Shown here: positions 49,201-58,885 of the stretch, piece after piece
How positions within the stretch are numbered: position 1 is the first letter of the stretch
How the letters are laid out: each line of letters starts with the position of its first letter
NCBI GenBank assembly: GCA_038087015.1
Contig: JASBNA010000007.1
Location: forward strand, 868,001-932,000
DNA: 64,000 bases
Reading direction: 5' to 3'
DNA from: Cerrena zonata
Taxonomy: Eukaryota > Basidiomycota > Agaricomycetes > Polyporales > Cerrenaceae
Position numbers and translations under genes: made by a program
The notes under the pieces: generated by a model
What the model was told of the DNA's origin: nothing
Databases searched by the model: none
What the model saw: the letters and a program-made list of their open reading frames with translations, nothing else

Positions 49201-51357
49201 GCGGGCATACGCCAGAACTCCTACCGATTGACACGGTCCAAATCCCGTTCCATGGTCTCGACACGAGCATCCGTCCCAACAAGCTTGCGGAACTTCAGGT
49301 TATTAATCTCCACGCTGTAATACATCAATACAAGTCATCAGAATTTACCAATTGTACTTACATATTTTTGACTTCGTTGGACTTAGTCTTCAGCGATGCC
49401 CTGTGCAGGTCGAGCTTAGCACGAGAGTCAGCCTGCAAACTCAGCGTACGGAACTCGTTGTTCAAAGTATCCCGTGTTGCTTCCATGCTTCGTAGTTTAG
49501 ACTCCTTCTCAGAGAGCTGCTCGTCAAACTTTGCAGCCATTAGTTCAGCCTTCGAACTTTCCAGTCGTCGTTCCTTGTCATCGATTTCAGATTGAAGCGT
49601 CCGTAGCTTTGCTGGGAGGGTTTGAGCTGCATCGACCTCACGTTCGGCATCACTAAGACTAGCTTGGAGAGATGACTAGAAAATTGTCGATAAACAACAA
49701 TATCGCATGGCAACAATTCTCAGACATACCAGTCTTTCTCGAAGGGTTTCTTTGCGATGTTTGAAGCGTTGGAGATCTGCGTCCAATGCTCTTAACCGTT
49801 CACTGTAGTCATCTAGGGCGGCTTTGCTTTCGATCTTCAACGGCTAGTTAGCAAAATATACCCAACGATAGTGTCAAAATAGATGCTTACCTGGATGTTA
49901 TCGGTCTCGGTGATTGTGGTTCGCTGTATATCCGAAAGCTTGGATGTGAATTCCTGAATCTTCTCTTTCTCAAGCGGCGAATGGTCGAAACCTCTGATCC
50001 CATGCTTTGCTGCTAGCTCTCTGACAAGGTTGACTCGTGCTTCAAGCAAATCATTTTGCGCCTTGAGAGGGTATGAACAAGGACGTCATTATCAGAAAGA
50101 GTAACACAAACCTGTAGTCGCTCCTCCAACTTCCCTTGTTCTGCTGTTAGAGCTACGTGCTCCTTTCTCGCAGCAGCTAACTCGTCGTCGACATCTTGCA
50201 GCCTGTCACCTTCTCTTCTTCGCTTCTGCTTCTGCTTATTGACATGTTCGTCAAAATTCTGAAGGCGTTCATTGAGTTCAGCATCCGTATCTATATATTT
50301 ATAGTCAGTCTGAAGGCCAACAATAAATAATACACATCGTACCTTCTAGCTCCTGCATATTTTCACGAGCTTGGGCCAAGTCTTCTTGAAAACGCAGCTT
50401 CATGGCCTCTAGGTTTTCCACCTTTGAGTAGATATCACGGAACTTGGTTGCCGAATCATAAAATCTCTGATTCGAAGCGACAAGTCGATCGTATTCCCTC
50501 TTTGAATCCTCAAGCTCAAGTTGTTTGGTGGCCATAGAGTCGCTAAGATCAGAGATCCGGTTTTTCAGCTTGTCGGCATGGCCCTTTTCGCGGGCAAGAG
50601 ACTCAAGTCGCTCTTTCTCCGCCTTTAGCTCAGCAGCACGATCCTTGCGAATGCTCTTGATATTATCGAGAGCTTTCGTATACCTGTTGAGTGTTAGCAT
50701 TTTCTTAGAGCTAGTGTGTCACTAGTAAGCTCACTTAGTGGCTTCGAAGATGTCATCGAATTTCTTTTTGAGAACGGATGCCTCAGAAAGAGGCCAATAA
50801 GAATCTTCCTGGTGACAAAAAATGACATTCTCCAGAACAGCCTTGGATACACCAAGTAAATTTGGGATCTCGGCATCCATTTCTGCACCTTTCGTAGAAA
50901 TGACACCACGCTAAACAAGAATCATTAGAACTCGTACAACAGATAAGCAACTAAGGCGAATATAGGATACCTTCCCACCCTTATCGCCGTTACCGTCAGC
51001 CAAAGCTAGGATACTTTCGAGAGTTTTCATAGTAAGGGCTCCGTTCTTCTTTACGGAGACAGACAGATTACGAACGACCAGCATACGTTGGTCATTAGCA
51101 GCGCGGAACCTAAGTTTGACTTGGGCTTTCACTTCCTTCTCGTTAGCCATTTTTGGGTCATGGATGAAAGCACCTCCACGAGTATTGGGAGGTTGATCAC
51201 CGGTTGTAGCGTACTTTAGACATTCAATGACAGTAGTCTTGCCACTGCCATTATGACCGACAATGACTGTAACGGGGGTAAAGAATTCAATAACAGATAT
51301 TTGCTTGTCGTCAAACGAACGAATGCCGCGAATAGCTAGTTTGTTAAGACAGGCCAT
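46236..51357 (-). CDS. RAD50: DNA repair ATPase Rad50
   Basis: SMC-like ATPase of the Mre11-Rad50-Nbs1/Xrs2 complex, which senses and tethers DNA double-strand breaks. The start [17 protein letters not shown] is canonical. Walker A is GHNGSGKTT and the Q-loop region is [15 protein letters not shown]. Two long coiled-coil arms follow, interrupted by the zinc hook [10 protein letters not shown] (the CPLC codons at 48734-48745). The C-terminal lobe has the signature [24 protein letters not shown], Walker [13 protein letters not shown], and the H-loop VITHDENFL. The last exon gives [18 protein letters not shown]. Some 18-20 short introns interrupt the coiled coils. All catalytic motifs are intact. 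It is head-to-head with the SCOC-like gene. Confidence 0.97.
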
Positions 51358-51528
51358 GATGATGACCGTCAGAAGGAAAGGTGTGAGATCGGTTTCAAAG
51401 AGCTTGTCACGGTGTCGCCCCAGGCTGTCTACGCGACTTGACATATGTGACTGTGACAGTCGCGTCGCATCACGTGTGGGTCCCAAATACTGTCACGTCA
51501 CAGAGCAAGTGGGTTCTCTCCAACCACC
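51358..51528. promoter_or_regulatory. Short bidirectional promoter, RAD50 / SCOC-like
   Basis: Only 171 bp separate the two divergent start codons. The gap contains a CACGTG E-box (51471-51476) and GTCGCGTCGC near 51459-51468, similar to a cell-cycle MCB (ACGCGT) core. Repeated GTGAC/GTCAC motifs surround it. Regulatory roles are inferred, not shown. Confidence 0.5.
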
Positions 51529-51902
51529 ATGTCACTTTCCTTAGGAGGGTTTGAAGATAATATTGGCTGGGGAACGGCCAATGACGAGGGTGATCTCGTC
51601 ACGAACGCAATAAAGAAAGATCAAGTCATCAAGTATGTATCTATTTGCTTCTATTCCGTTAGTAAAGCACGTTTAACCGAGATACACAGAGAAATATCCG
51701 CCGCACAGGAAGATCTACGTGGTCCGTAGTCTGTATACTCAAGGTATGGTAGCTGTTACTAAACACAAATGTGCATGTTCTTCCAGCTATGCTTGCCAGA
51801 GCTAAAGCCGTCCAAACGGACGTAGACAAGCTAGCTTCCGGAAATGAGACTCTACAAATGTATATCGACAACCTAACGATGCAGATGGCAAAACGCCGCT
51901 AA
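51529..51902 (+). CDS. SCOC/Slo1-like short coiled-coil protein
   Basis: Three exons give an 83-residue protein. The acidic N-terminus (MSLSLGGFEDNIGWGTANDEGD) leads into a continuous coiled coil: IKKDQVIKEISAAQEDLRA, MLARAKAVQTDVDKLASGNETLQMYIDNLTMQM. The C-terminal heptads and the N-E-x-L-x-x-Y-I-x-N-L pattern match SCOC (short coiled-coil protein), which in animals binds Arl1 and Golgi or autophagy factors; the fungal members are less studied. The middle exon is small (about 36 nt). The start is the first ATG after the RAD50 promoter and the stop follows AKRR. The family call is strong from the C-terminus; the precise function is inferred. Confidence 0.82.
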
Positions 51903-52130
51903 CAATACACCAATGATACATAAACTTTCCACTTTATCAACGCCGAACAGTGCTACCATCATCTCCTTACGCTACTCGTATCATGTTGTTCTCCGACGTG
52001 AGGGTGGCTCGTCCTACTTTCAACAATGGGAAATTAGCCACAGATTTCCATCGAGGTGCGCTTCGTAAAGGTACAGGATCGTCGAGCTATAGATAAGTCC
52101 GGCCACGTAAATACCTGCGTTACACTCTTA

Positions 52131-53228
52131 TCATGCAATAGAACTCACAATGAAGATTGGAGGTGCGTCTACACATAGCTTGACCTGCTTTTTCTGACAC
52201 GCAGATCTAAGCTTCGGGAAGTGCTCATGCTTCTCCGTTTCCTTGTTGCACGAAACAAGACGTAAATTGGGTAAGAGCTTCACGGTATCAATAATGGGCA
52301 TAAGGGTATTATTCTTTGCCCACGCAGAATACCTGAAGCTCAAATGTTCGACGCTGGTTGGTATATTTTGGACGGGTATGAAGTCGGAAAATTGGTAGAT
52401 GATAAGTTCCTTTAAGTTCAAGCAGAACTTGAAGATAGAAGCAGATCGCAATTCTTGACGAATGATTCGGAATGACTCGAGGTGCGACCCATGGACGGAT
52501 AGCACCGGGTCGTAGGATCGTCCTGGGGTATCTCGGAACTCCAGAACGCGAAGATGTCCTTCAGAAGCCGACAGCAACCAGCTGACGTTCGTCACATTCA
52601 GTGGTGTGCGTAGAAGGGCTAATTCATACAGTTTGACTTTACATGGCACTGAAGGACGTGGTGCAGCGAGCTCCGTGCCCAATCGGAGATACCGAAGTCC
52701 TGGCATTACTGATAGTAGTTGATATGGAATGGGAGATTGGGTACCAAAGGACATGAGGTTGAGGGCAGCGATGGATGCCAATGGTGCACGACCTGAAAGA
52801 GAATGTAGCTCCTGCATGATGTCTTCGTCGAATGCATGCAATGCATCAATTCGTAGTGAAAGTTCGTATAGATTACTGCATGCTGGGAGGATGGTGAGGA
52901 AGTCTTTTGCAAAGAAAGACTTGCTGGTCAAACCAGAGGCTGTTGAACCATTTATTCGTAATTCGAGTCTCCGTATGTATGACCCCAAGGTCTGCGCACG
53001 CTCGTTGCCTGCTCGAAGTGCCTCTGGAAAAGAGGTACTTAGCCATTGCACCTCGTGGAAAAGAAGTCGTTGTGCGAGGTCTTTCCACGAGTTGCAGACC
53101 AGGGTACAACTAGAGAGTGTTCCCCGATCTGGAGTCCATTCTCGTAAGGGCTGACGAGCAGATGATGAAGGAAAGTAAGCAAATTCAAGGATGAATAAGA
53201 TCAGCTCGTATGGTAGATATGGAGGCAT
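52131..53228 (-). CDS. F-box/LRR-like protein
   Basis: Single exon of 365 residues. It begins MPPYLPYELILFILEFAYF, an F-box start (LPxELxxxI), and continues TLSSCTLVCNSWKDLAQRLLFHEVQW, the rest of the F-box. Irregular leucine-rich segments follow (LYELSLRIDALH, LRYLRLGT, LYELALLRTPL, LKELIIYQF, VEHLSFRY). The order fits the many mushroom F-box proteins that act as SCF ubiquitin ligase substrate adaptors. The TGA lies just after a possible donor (GTGAGT) near 52145, so a further 3' exon cannot be excluded. The target is unknown. Confidence 0.85.
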   Translation of the reverse strand: MPPYLPYELILFILEFAYFPSSSARQPLREWTPDRGTLSSCTLVCNSWKDLAQRLLFHEVQWLSTSFPEALRAGNERAQTLGSYIRRLELRINGSTASGLTSKSFFAKDFLTILPACSNLYELSLRIDALHAFDEDIMQELHSLSGRAPLASIAALNLMSFGTQSPIPYQLLSVMPGLRYLRLGTELAAPRPSVPCKVKLYELALLRTPLNVTNVSWLLSASEGHLRVLEFRDTPGRSYDPVLSVHGSHLESFRIIRQELRSASIFKFCLNLKELIIYQFSDFIPVQNIPTSVEHLSFRYSAWAKNNTLMPIIDTVKLLPNLRLVSCNKETEKHEHFPKLRSACQKKQVKLCVDAPPIFIVSSIA

Positions 53229-53863
53229 GTCGTTGAATGGAGTATCAGGAATCTCGGCTAGAAAATGTTGGTTTTCTGGATAACGCCGAGTGGAGTGTGA
53301 TGAATGAAGTCAATCACCTGGGTCAAAACATACGACGGTCTGGGATGAAAGAGGACGTACACACAAAGGGTCAACTCTGAGGATGTGGCGGTCCACATAC
53401 AATATCGAATTGCTTTATACTCGGGCTGTGGTTCTCGGTGATTTGTGATACCAGTCCGATACTGCACTAACTCGTTGCGGCGCTGAGCCTCTGTGGCTTA
53501 GAGCAACAAAGGGTGGCACTGGGCATCTTCTGGTCCGGAGTCAATAATTCTCTCACCACTCAATCTATGATCGAGATTGCGGATATTGAGATGTCATTAC
53601 GGAATATCGGAAAGATAACTGGAAGGAGACCAGATAGTCAATTACGGGTCTCGCGACAACTGAGGCAGCGTCATAGAACGTTAGAAGTTCGGCACAAGAT
53701 GGATAATTCAAGGAAGAACGTGGTATTCAATACATTGTACATCGGAACCAAAAATAAAACTACAATACAACAATAGATATAGATACATCCAGACTGAGCA
53801 AATATAGGCTACAAATGCGAACCCATTAGATTATTACAAGGTGATTATAATTTAGAAAAGTCT

Positions 53864-55486
53864 CTAAGATTGCGTGACAGTGGTCTTCTTTCCACCAATA
53901 GCCCTAAAGAATCCTTTAAGCTGCAGGCCAGTAGATTTCTGGGCAACTGCGGCATGATTCGTAACTGTCGTAATGTCTTCAAGTTTCTGTGCACGTGCGG
54001 GGGCTTGGAGGCGGCGGGGTGGTCGTGGGGCAAATGAATCGAGCAAGAAGTCCTTGCGGACATCTTCGGTGTCGTCAGGGTTGGTGGGACATTTGAAAGC
54101 GGGGCTTGGGGGAGTAAGCTTCAGAGGAGCAGGACGACGCCTTGCCTTACTCTTGGGCATCACTGCGCGACCCGCGCCAGAAGCAAATCTGGGCGAAGAG
54201 GGTGTCCTAGGAAGCCCCGGGGGTGAGAGGGGGACTGGGAAAGCATTAAGAAGGAACTCGGGCTTCCGAAGGTGCTTGGCAGTGCGTCTGCTGCGAGAGG
54301 GGATGGCGAGGACAGACATGCCTGGCTTGATGCGAACAGTAGAAGCCACATCACCGCCGAATGCTGCGAGATCATCTTGAGAGTTGTCGTCGGTTTGCAT
54401 GGCGAAGCGCATGCTGAGATCAGAGTCTTGGGTAGAAGTGCTCTCCCTGCGCTCCTCAATAATCCCGGTATCCTTCCCTGCGTCGGAGCTAAACTCGACC
54501 CATTGGACTTCACCCATACAGAAGTCCTCATCACCTCCAAGCAAGTGGGCGTATTCCCATTCCTCATCTTGGTCACGCCAGATACCACCCTCTCCATCGC
54601 GCCAAACATCACCAACACCGACCAGCTGACCATCCACTTTGACAGCTCCGGCAGCCTTAGCCTGAGTTTGAGCATAGCGAGTGACATGGTCGTCGATCTT
54701 TCCCCCGTCCATGAACTGAGCGAGTGCGAGTTCGGTAGCGAGGGGAGGGGGGCGGTACTTGGCGTACTTTGACTTCTTGTTCTTGGCTACTGCCTGACTA
54801 GCAGCCGCATGTGCCTTTTTCGCCTCCATGGCTGCCAATACTGCCATGTTCTTGGGAAGGGGAGGGGTAGGTGGTGGCGCATTGGAACGAGAGCGTGCAC
54901 GACGTCCAGCCTTCAGGGAAGTGAGTGAACGGAAGCTCTTTAGGCTCTTTCCGTTACCCTTGACAGGCGAAGATGGCATAGGATGCGCATGGATAGGGCT
55001 GCGGCGAGCAGGACCAGCAGACATAGGAGTCTGAGGAAGGCGAACGAAAACTGATGTGTATCCGACAAGGGTGAGATCAACAGAAGAGAATTCCTTCACA
55101 GAAGGAGTGATGGCGATCCTGCTCGCAGTAGTAGGGGTTTCCGAGAAAGTGAGGAATGAGGCAGATGATACACGAACAGACGTAATGGAGGGGCGGCGAC
55201 CTATGGAACGTGAAATAGAGGGACGTCTAGAGAAAGCAGACGGGCTTCGACGGGGAGAGTATGGGGCAGGGGAGCCGGGGATGACCTCAGCGACCCAAGC
55301 AGTGATAGTGGAGGTCGTAGCAGAGCGGCGTCTCCCAAAGGCAGGAGGGCAAGCACTCTGGGTGGATTCTTGAGGAGGGGAGGGGAGAGGTGCGGTGGGT
55401 CGCTTCTTTTGAGGTGGGGGTTGAGACAGGAAGGGGTATTGAGGAGCCTTTTTGGCAGTGTTGATGACAACAACTTGGGCCGACAT
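53864..55486 (-). CDS. Proline/serine/arginine-rich protein of unknown function
   Basis: Intronless frame of 540 residues starting MSAQVVVINTAKKAPQYPFL. Most of it is low-complexity and basic: long P/S/R-rich stretches, motifs such as RRPSISRSIGRRPSI, and PPPTPPLPKNMAVLAAMEAKKAHAAASQAVAKNKKSKYAKYRPPPLATELALAQFMDGG. One ordered patch is acidic and tryptophan-rich (VGDVWRDGEGGIWRDQDEEWEYAHLLGG). The C-terminus (STGLQLKGFFRAIGGKK) looks like a short conserved amphipathic helix. No family was recognised. The many S/T-P and RRxS sites suggest regulation by phosphorylation, which is inference. Confidence 0.65.
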   Translation of the reverse strand: MSAQVVVINTAKKAPQYPFLSQPPPQKKRPTAPLPSPPQESTQSACPPAFGRRRSATTSTITAWVAEVIPGSPAPYSPRRSPSAFSRRPSISRSIGRRPSITSVRVSSASFLTFSETPTTASRIAITPSVKEFSSVDLTLVGYTSVFVRLPQTPMSAGPARRSPIHAHPMPSSPVKGNGKSLKSFRSLTSLKAGRRARSRSNAPPPTPPLPKNMAVLAAMEAKKAHAAASQAVAKNKKSKYAKYRPPPLATELALAQFMDGGKIDDHVTRYAQTQAKAAGAVKVDGQLVGVGDVWRDGEGGIWRDQDEEWEYAHLLGGDEDFCMGEVQWVEFSSDAGKDTGIIEERRESTSTQDSDLSMRFAMQTDDNSQDDLAAFGGDVASTVRIKPGMSVLAIPSRSRRTAKHLRKPEFLLNAFPVPLSPPGLPRTPSSPRFASGAGRAVMPKSKARRRPAPLKLTPPSPAFKCPTNPDDTEDVRKDFLLDSFAPRPPRRLQAPARAQKLEDITTVTNHAAVAQKSTGLQLKGFFRAIGGKKTTVTQS

Positions 55487-56125
55487 GTTTGGAATTAAGC
55501 ACAGAAGCTAAGAAGTGAGTCAGTGGAATAGTCCCTGGTTACGAACGAGAAGACGTACTCGGAGTGTAAGATGAACCGAAAACGGGTATAGGGATCGAAT
55601 GGAAAATATAAAACAGGAATGAAGTAGTAGCGCTACAGTGAAGATGTGCGTTAAGCAAAAGCGTAAAGCTGACAGAGTAGCCGTGGTATGCAAGAGATAG
55701 CAGGAGAGAGCAGATGAGAATCAACAGACTAGCTGGTGATGAGGAAGACGAGTCAACATCCCCATCCTTAAGTAGAAGTTGAGGACAAAAACGGCTGGCT
55801 GTGACAATGGTCTTGGTGTGCAAACAGACTGTCACCGCCGCATGTTTCGGTTCGAGCAAAAGTAATTGTGTTACGCGACGGTACAGACAATGTGTCGCTT
55901 GCGGTTGAAGGCGGTTCTCAAGCTCAATTGTCATCCAAAACGGGACATACACTCTAAGCGCTCAATTATGCCCAAGTTCCCACGTGGCCATTATGCTAGG
56001 CGCGCTAGCACACGCGTCGCGTTCACTGACCACAGCTTCCAAACAAGTTGCACAATCCTCGGACTAGACATTCAGATCGTCACTCTATAGCTCTATTTGG
56101 CTTCATATTGCGACCGAAAAGCCTC
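55487..56125. promoter_or_regulatory. Divergent promoter region
   Basis: Promoter gap shared by the proline-rich gene (-) and RPN13 (+). No coding exon or repeat was recognised. Confidence 0.4.
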
Positions 56126-57315
56126 ATGTCATCATCTCCTCGAATTGCCTTCAAGGCTGGACGTGCGTTCAGGCGTGAAGGGACCAACTGGGTCGACCCT
56201 GCCCCAGACAAAGGTGCTATTATCTTGCAGGACTCCCCAGAAGAGGGTCTTTTGCTCTTCATTTGGAAGAACAGGACAACTGGTCGTGTAGAAGAGGTAT
56301 GATTGTAATGTGCTTTGGAGGAACAATTGGGTTGACGGGTCACATTAATTCTTTCACAGGAGTTGACGCTATTCCCATCGGATGCTTCCTTTGTACCCGT
56401 CCCTCAGGCTGTTGGAGGTCGAGTATATGTTCTCAAGTTTGAGTCCTCGGACAACAAATACTTCGTGAGTATAGCATTCTGTGTTTGAGCTTGGGGGCAA
56501 CTAACATCAATTATAGTTCTGGCTACAGGTGAAATATACCGAATTGCTTAGAACTACACATATCTTACCTCACAACTTAGGATGCCGACACGACAAGAGA
56601 CAAAGACTTTGTCCAAAACGTAAACCGACTGTTTGCAAACCCAGAACAACTCCCCATTTGGTTCACTGGTTTCCCTGATGCCTATGGAACCGCAGGATTT
56701 GACGATGCAGGTCGTGTTCTCCAAGGCCAAGGTGCTTCATCGTACGTTCACGCTATCTGATATTACGTAGCAATATTCACCAACACATTGTTACAAGATC
56801 ATCTCAACACCCATCGTCTTCACGATCGGCACAACCCGCTCAGCCGGGAGGATTCCAATTCACCGATGAACAATTACACCAATTCCAGTCCATGATCCAA
56901 GGACAATCCGGAAGTGGTGCTGCAAGTGCTCTGCCAGGTTAGCCTATTATTGTCTTGCATTACAATCACTTCTGACTGTGATATTGCAGAGTTCTCGTTA
57001 ACCGACATCCTCACTCCGGCGAATCTTGCACCTCTCTTCACCTCTCATCCCGAGCTCATTCAAGCGCTCTTCCCGCATCTTCCTCCGGATTTACCTCGAC
57101 CGCCCACTCCGGAGACTCTCCAACAAATTATCAACTCACCGCAATTTCGCGGGGCGGTTGGAAGCCTGGATCAAGCGTTGAGAACAGGATTGTTAGGTGG
57201 GTTGGTGCGAGGATTGGGTTTACCTGAAGAGGCCGGAACCAGCGTAGAAGCGTTCCTCAGAGCCATTCAGGACCAAGCTTCAGGGGAGAGTGGAGATAGT
57301 ATGGACACTGATTGA
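56126..57315 (+). CDS. RPN13: Proteasomal ubiquitin receptor Rpn13 (ADRM1)
   Basis: 19S regulatory particle subunit that binds ubiquitin and activates the UCH37 deubiquitinase where that is present. The N-terminal Pru domain is read from IAFKAGRAFRREGTNWVDPAPDKGAIIL, EEGLLLFIWKNRTTGRVEEELTLFPSDASFVPV, GRVYVLKFESSDNKYFFWLQ and DFVQNVNRLFANP, matching the family closely. A flexible linker rich in S/Q and GG leads to the C-terminal DEUBAD domain: FSLTDILTPANLAPLFTSHPELIQALFPHLP, TLQQIINSPQFRGAVGSLDQALRTG, AFLRAIQDQ. The protein ends MDTD. The presence of DEUBAD suggests this fungus retains a UCH37-type partner (inference). About six exons. Confidence 0.95.
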
Positions 57316-57444
57316 GAGCATCCAGATTATCGAGGGTATTACAGGTGTATATTCCATCCCTAAGTAATGCAAGACGCGTGGTTGAAAATGCAATAAGTAT
57401 ACGATACATGAGTGAACAGACAAGCGAAGATAGAATTCCGAGGG

Positions 57445-58595
57445 CTAATGACTTCGTTCGGAAAGCCATTTGAGAACTATATCCCTATTGCACGAACCAT
57501 TAGGTTATGGTGGGGTCTATCAAGCACTTTGAACTTACAGATTGTGTTGGTTCTTCATGGAACACTGCATAGACAGTTACGAAGATACACAATAAAGGAG
57601 GAGAAATGAGGCTTACCGAATAACACTGTCAACGCATGAAATGAGTTTAATAAAAAATAGATGGGTATAGGACGTACCGAGACTATTCTGTTCTGAATCT
57701 TGTTCAATTGCCTAGAGGTGTTCGATTAATAACAGTATATATGCTTCTGTTGAACCACTTACAATGCCTGTATCAACTCGTTGGCCGTCGCGTGCCCTTC
57801 GACATCATTTTTGTTCCCAAGCTGTGACATCATTAGTGAACAAAAACTGATCTGAATTGTCGAGAGAAAAGATGGCATACTACTAGTAACGGGACGCCCT
57901 TTAGGTTGGCTTGCGATAGGAGTTGGTGCAATTCGAACTGTGCTGTTTCGAATTTGTCTTTCTGTGTGGCTATGAGTATATTACCACCGTTGCTAAATGT
58001 TAGACGCACATCCGTAGAGTCCACGACAAACCTAAAGCACGTTCAAAAGGTTGGACAATACCCAAGATACGATGAAGGGACCTTACACGATACAATCGAC
58101 ACCATTACAATACCGTTCCCATATTGACCTATACCGAGGTTGACCTGAAGTTAGACAGTTAGTGTGGAGTTCAAACACGGATGGAGGGAAGAGGCCTGAT
58201 AGACAGACCAGCAAGATCCCATATATTCATCGTAACATTCCCTTTGCGCACTTTCCGGAAGTGAAACGCAACGGTGGGCACGACGTCCTCACTCCACTAG
58301 ATAAATGTTAGTATATGGTCGTACTTCAAGCAAATGCGCTACTCGCTTGACCTGAAGCTATGACATTAACAAACGAAGTCTTTCCAGAGGCCTGTTCATA
58401 TGGAATCACTGATCAACTGAGGCCAAATCTTCCTATGACGTACGTGTACTTACCTGTAGGCCGACAATGGTGACTTCAGAAGTCTTAGAGAAGAAGAGGC
58501 TACGAAGATAATTTTAGATGGTATTTCATATGAGCAGAGTTAGTGTATACACACCCACTCAGCCACTGCATAATGGCACCGAAGAAGGTCGCCAT
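57445..58595 (-). CDS. ARL8: Arl8-type small GTPase
   Basis: Lysosome/vacuole-associated Arf-like GTPase. About 12 tiny exons join to [44 protein letters not shown] (P-loop), [83 protein letters not shown] (NKxD), and the C-terminus [24 protein letters not shown]. Like other Arl8 proteins it lacks Gly2 for myristoylation. Oddities are a 9-nt microexon (57617-57625), one GC-AG intron (58297-58346), a 48-nt intron without stop that is in frame, and WDLAGQ in place of the usual WDxGGQ. The length of about 185 residues is typical. Confidence 0.93.
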
Positions 58596-58885
58596 GATGC
58601 TTAGAGAAAGATATGATATAACACAGAGAAGAGGTGAAGAGAGCGATCTCGGCACTGCGGAGGTATTGGGTGGGATTACCCGTTTTGGAGCGCGATCGGC
58701 TTACTAAGCTACTTTTTGAAAGCAGGTGCGTGCTGGACACTCGACCAGTAATTCACTGTCTATTATTCTCGGTCTGTCTGTCTTCCAGTTCACCCTACCT
58801 GCTTTCGTGCTTTCGTCTCTTGCATCCTGAGCTTTGTGGAAACAATACCGTAATTTCTATCTAATTATCTGGAACAGAGGTGCTT
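58596..58885. promoter_or_regulatory. Bidirectional promoter, ARL8 / PET127
   Basis: The 290-bp gap between the two divergent start codons holds both promoters. No TATA box is obvious. Confidence 0.45.

Noticed and set aside
54160..54772. Long frames opposite the proline-rich gene on both other registers
   Set aside because: They are shadows caused by GC-rich low-complexity coding sequence.
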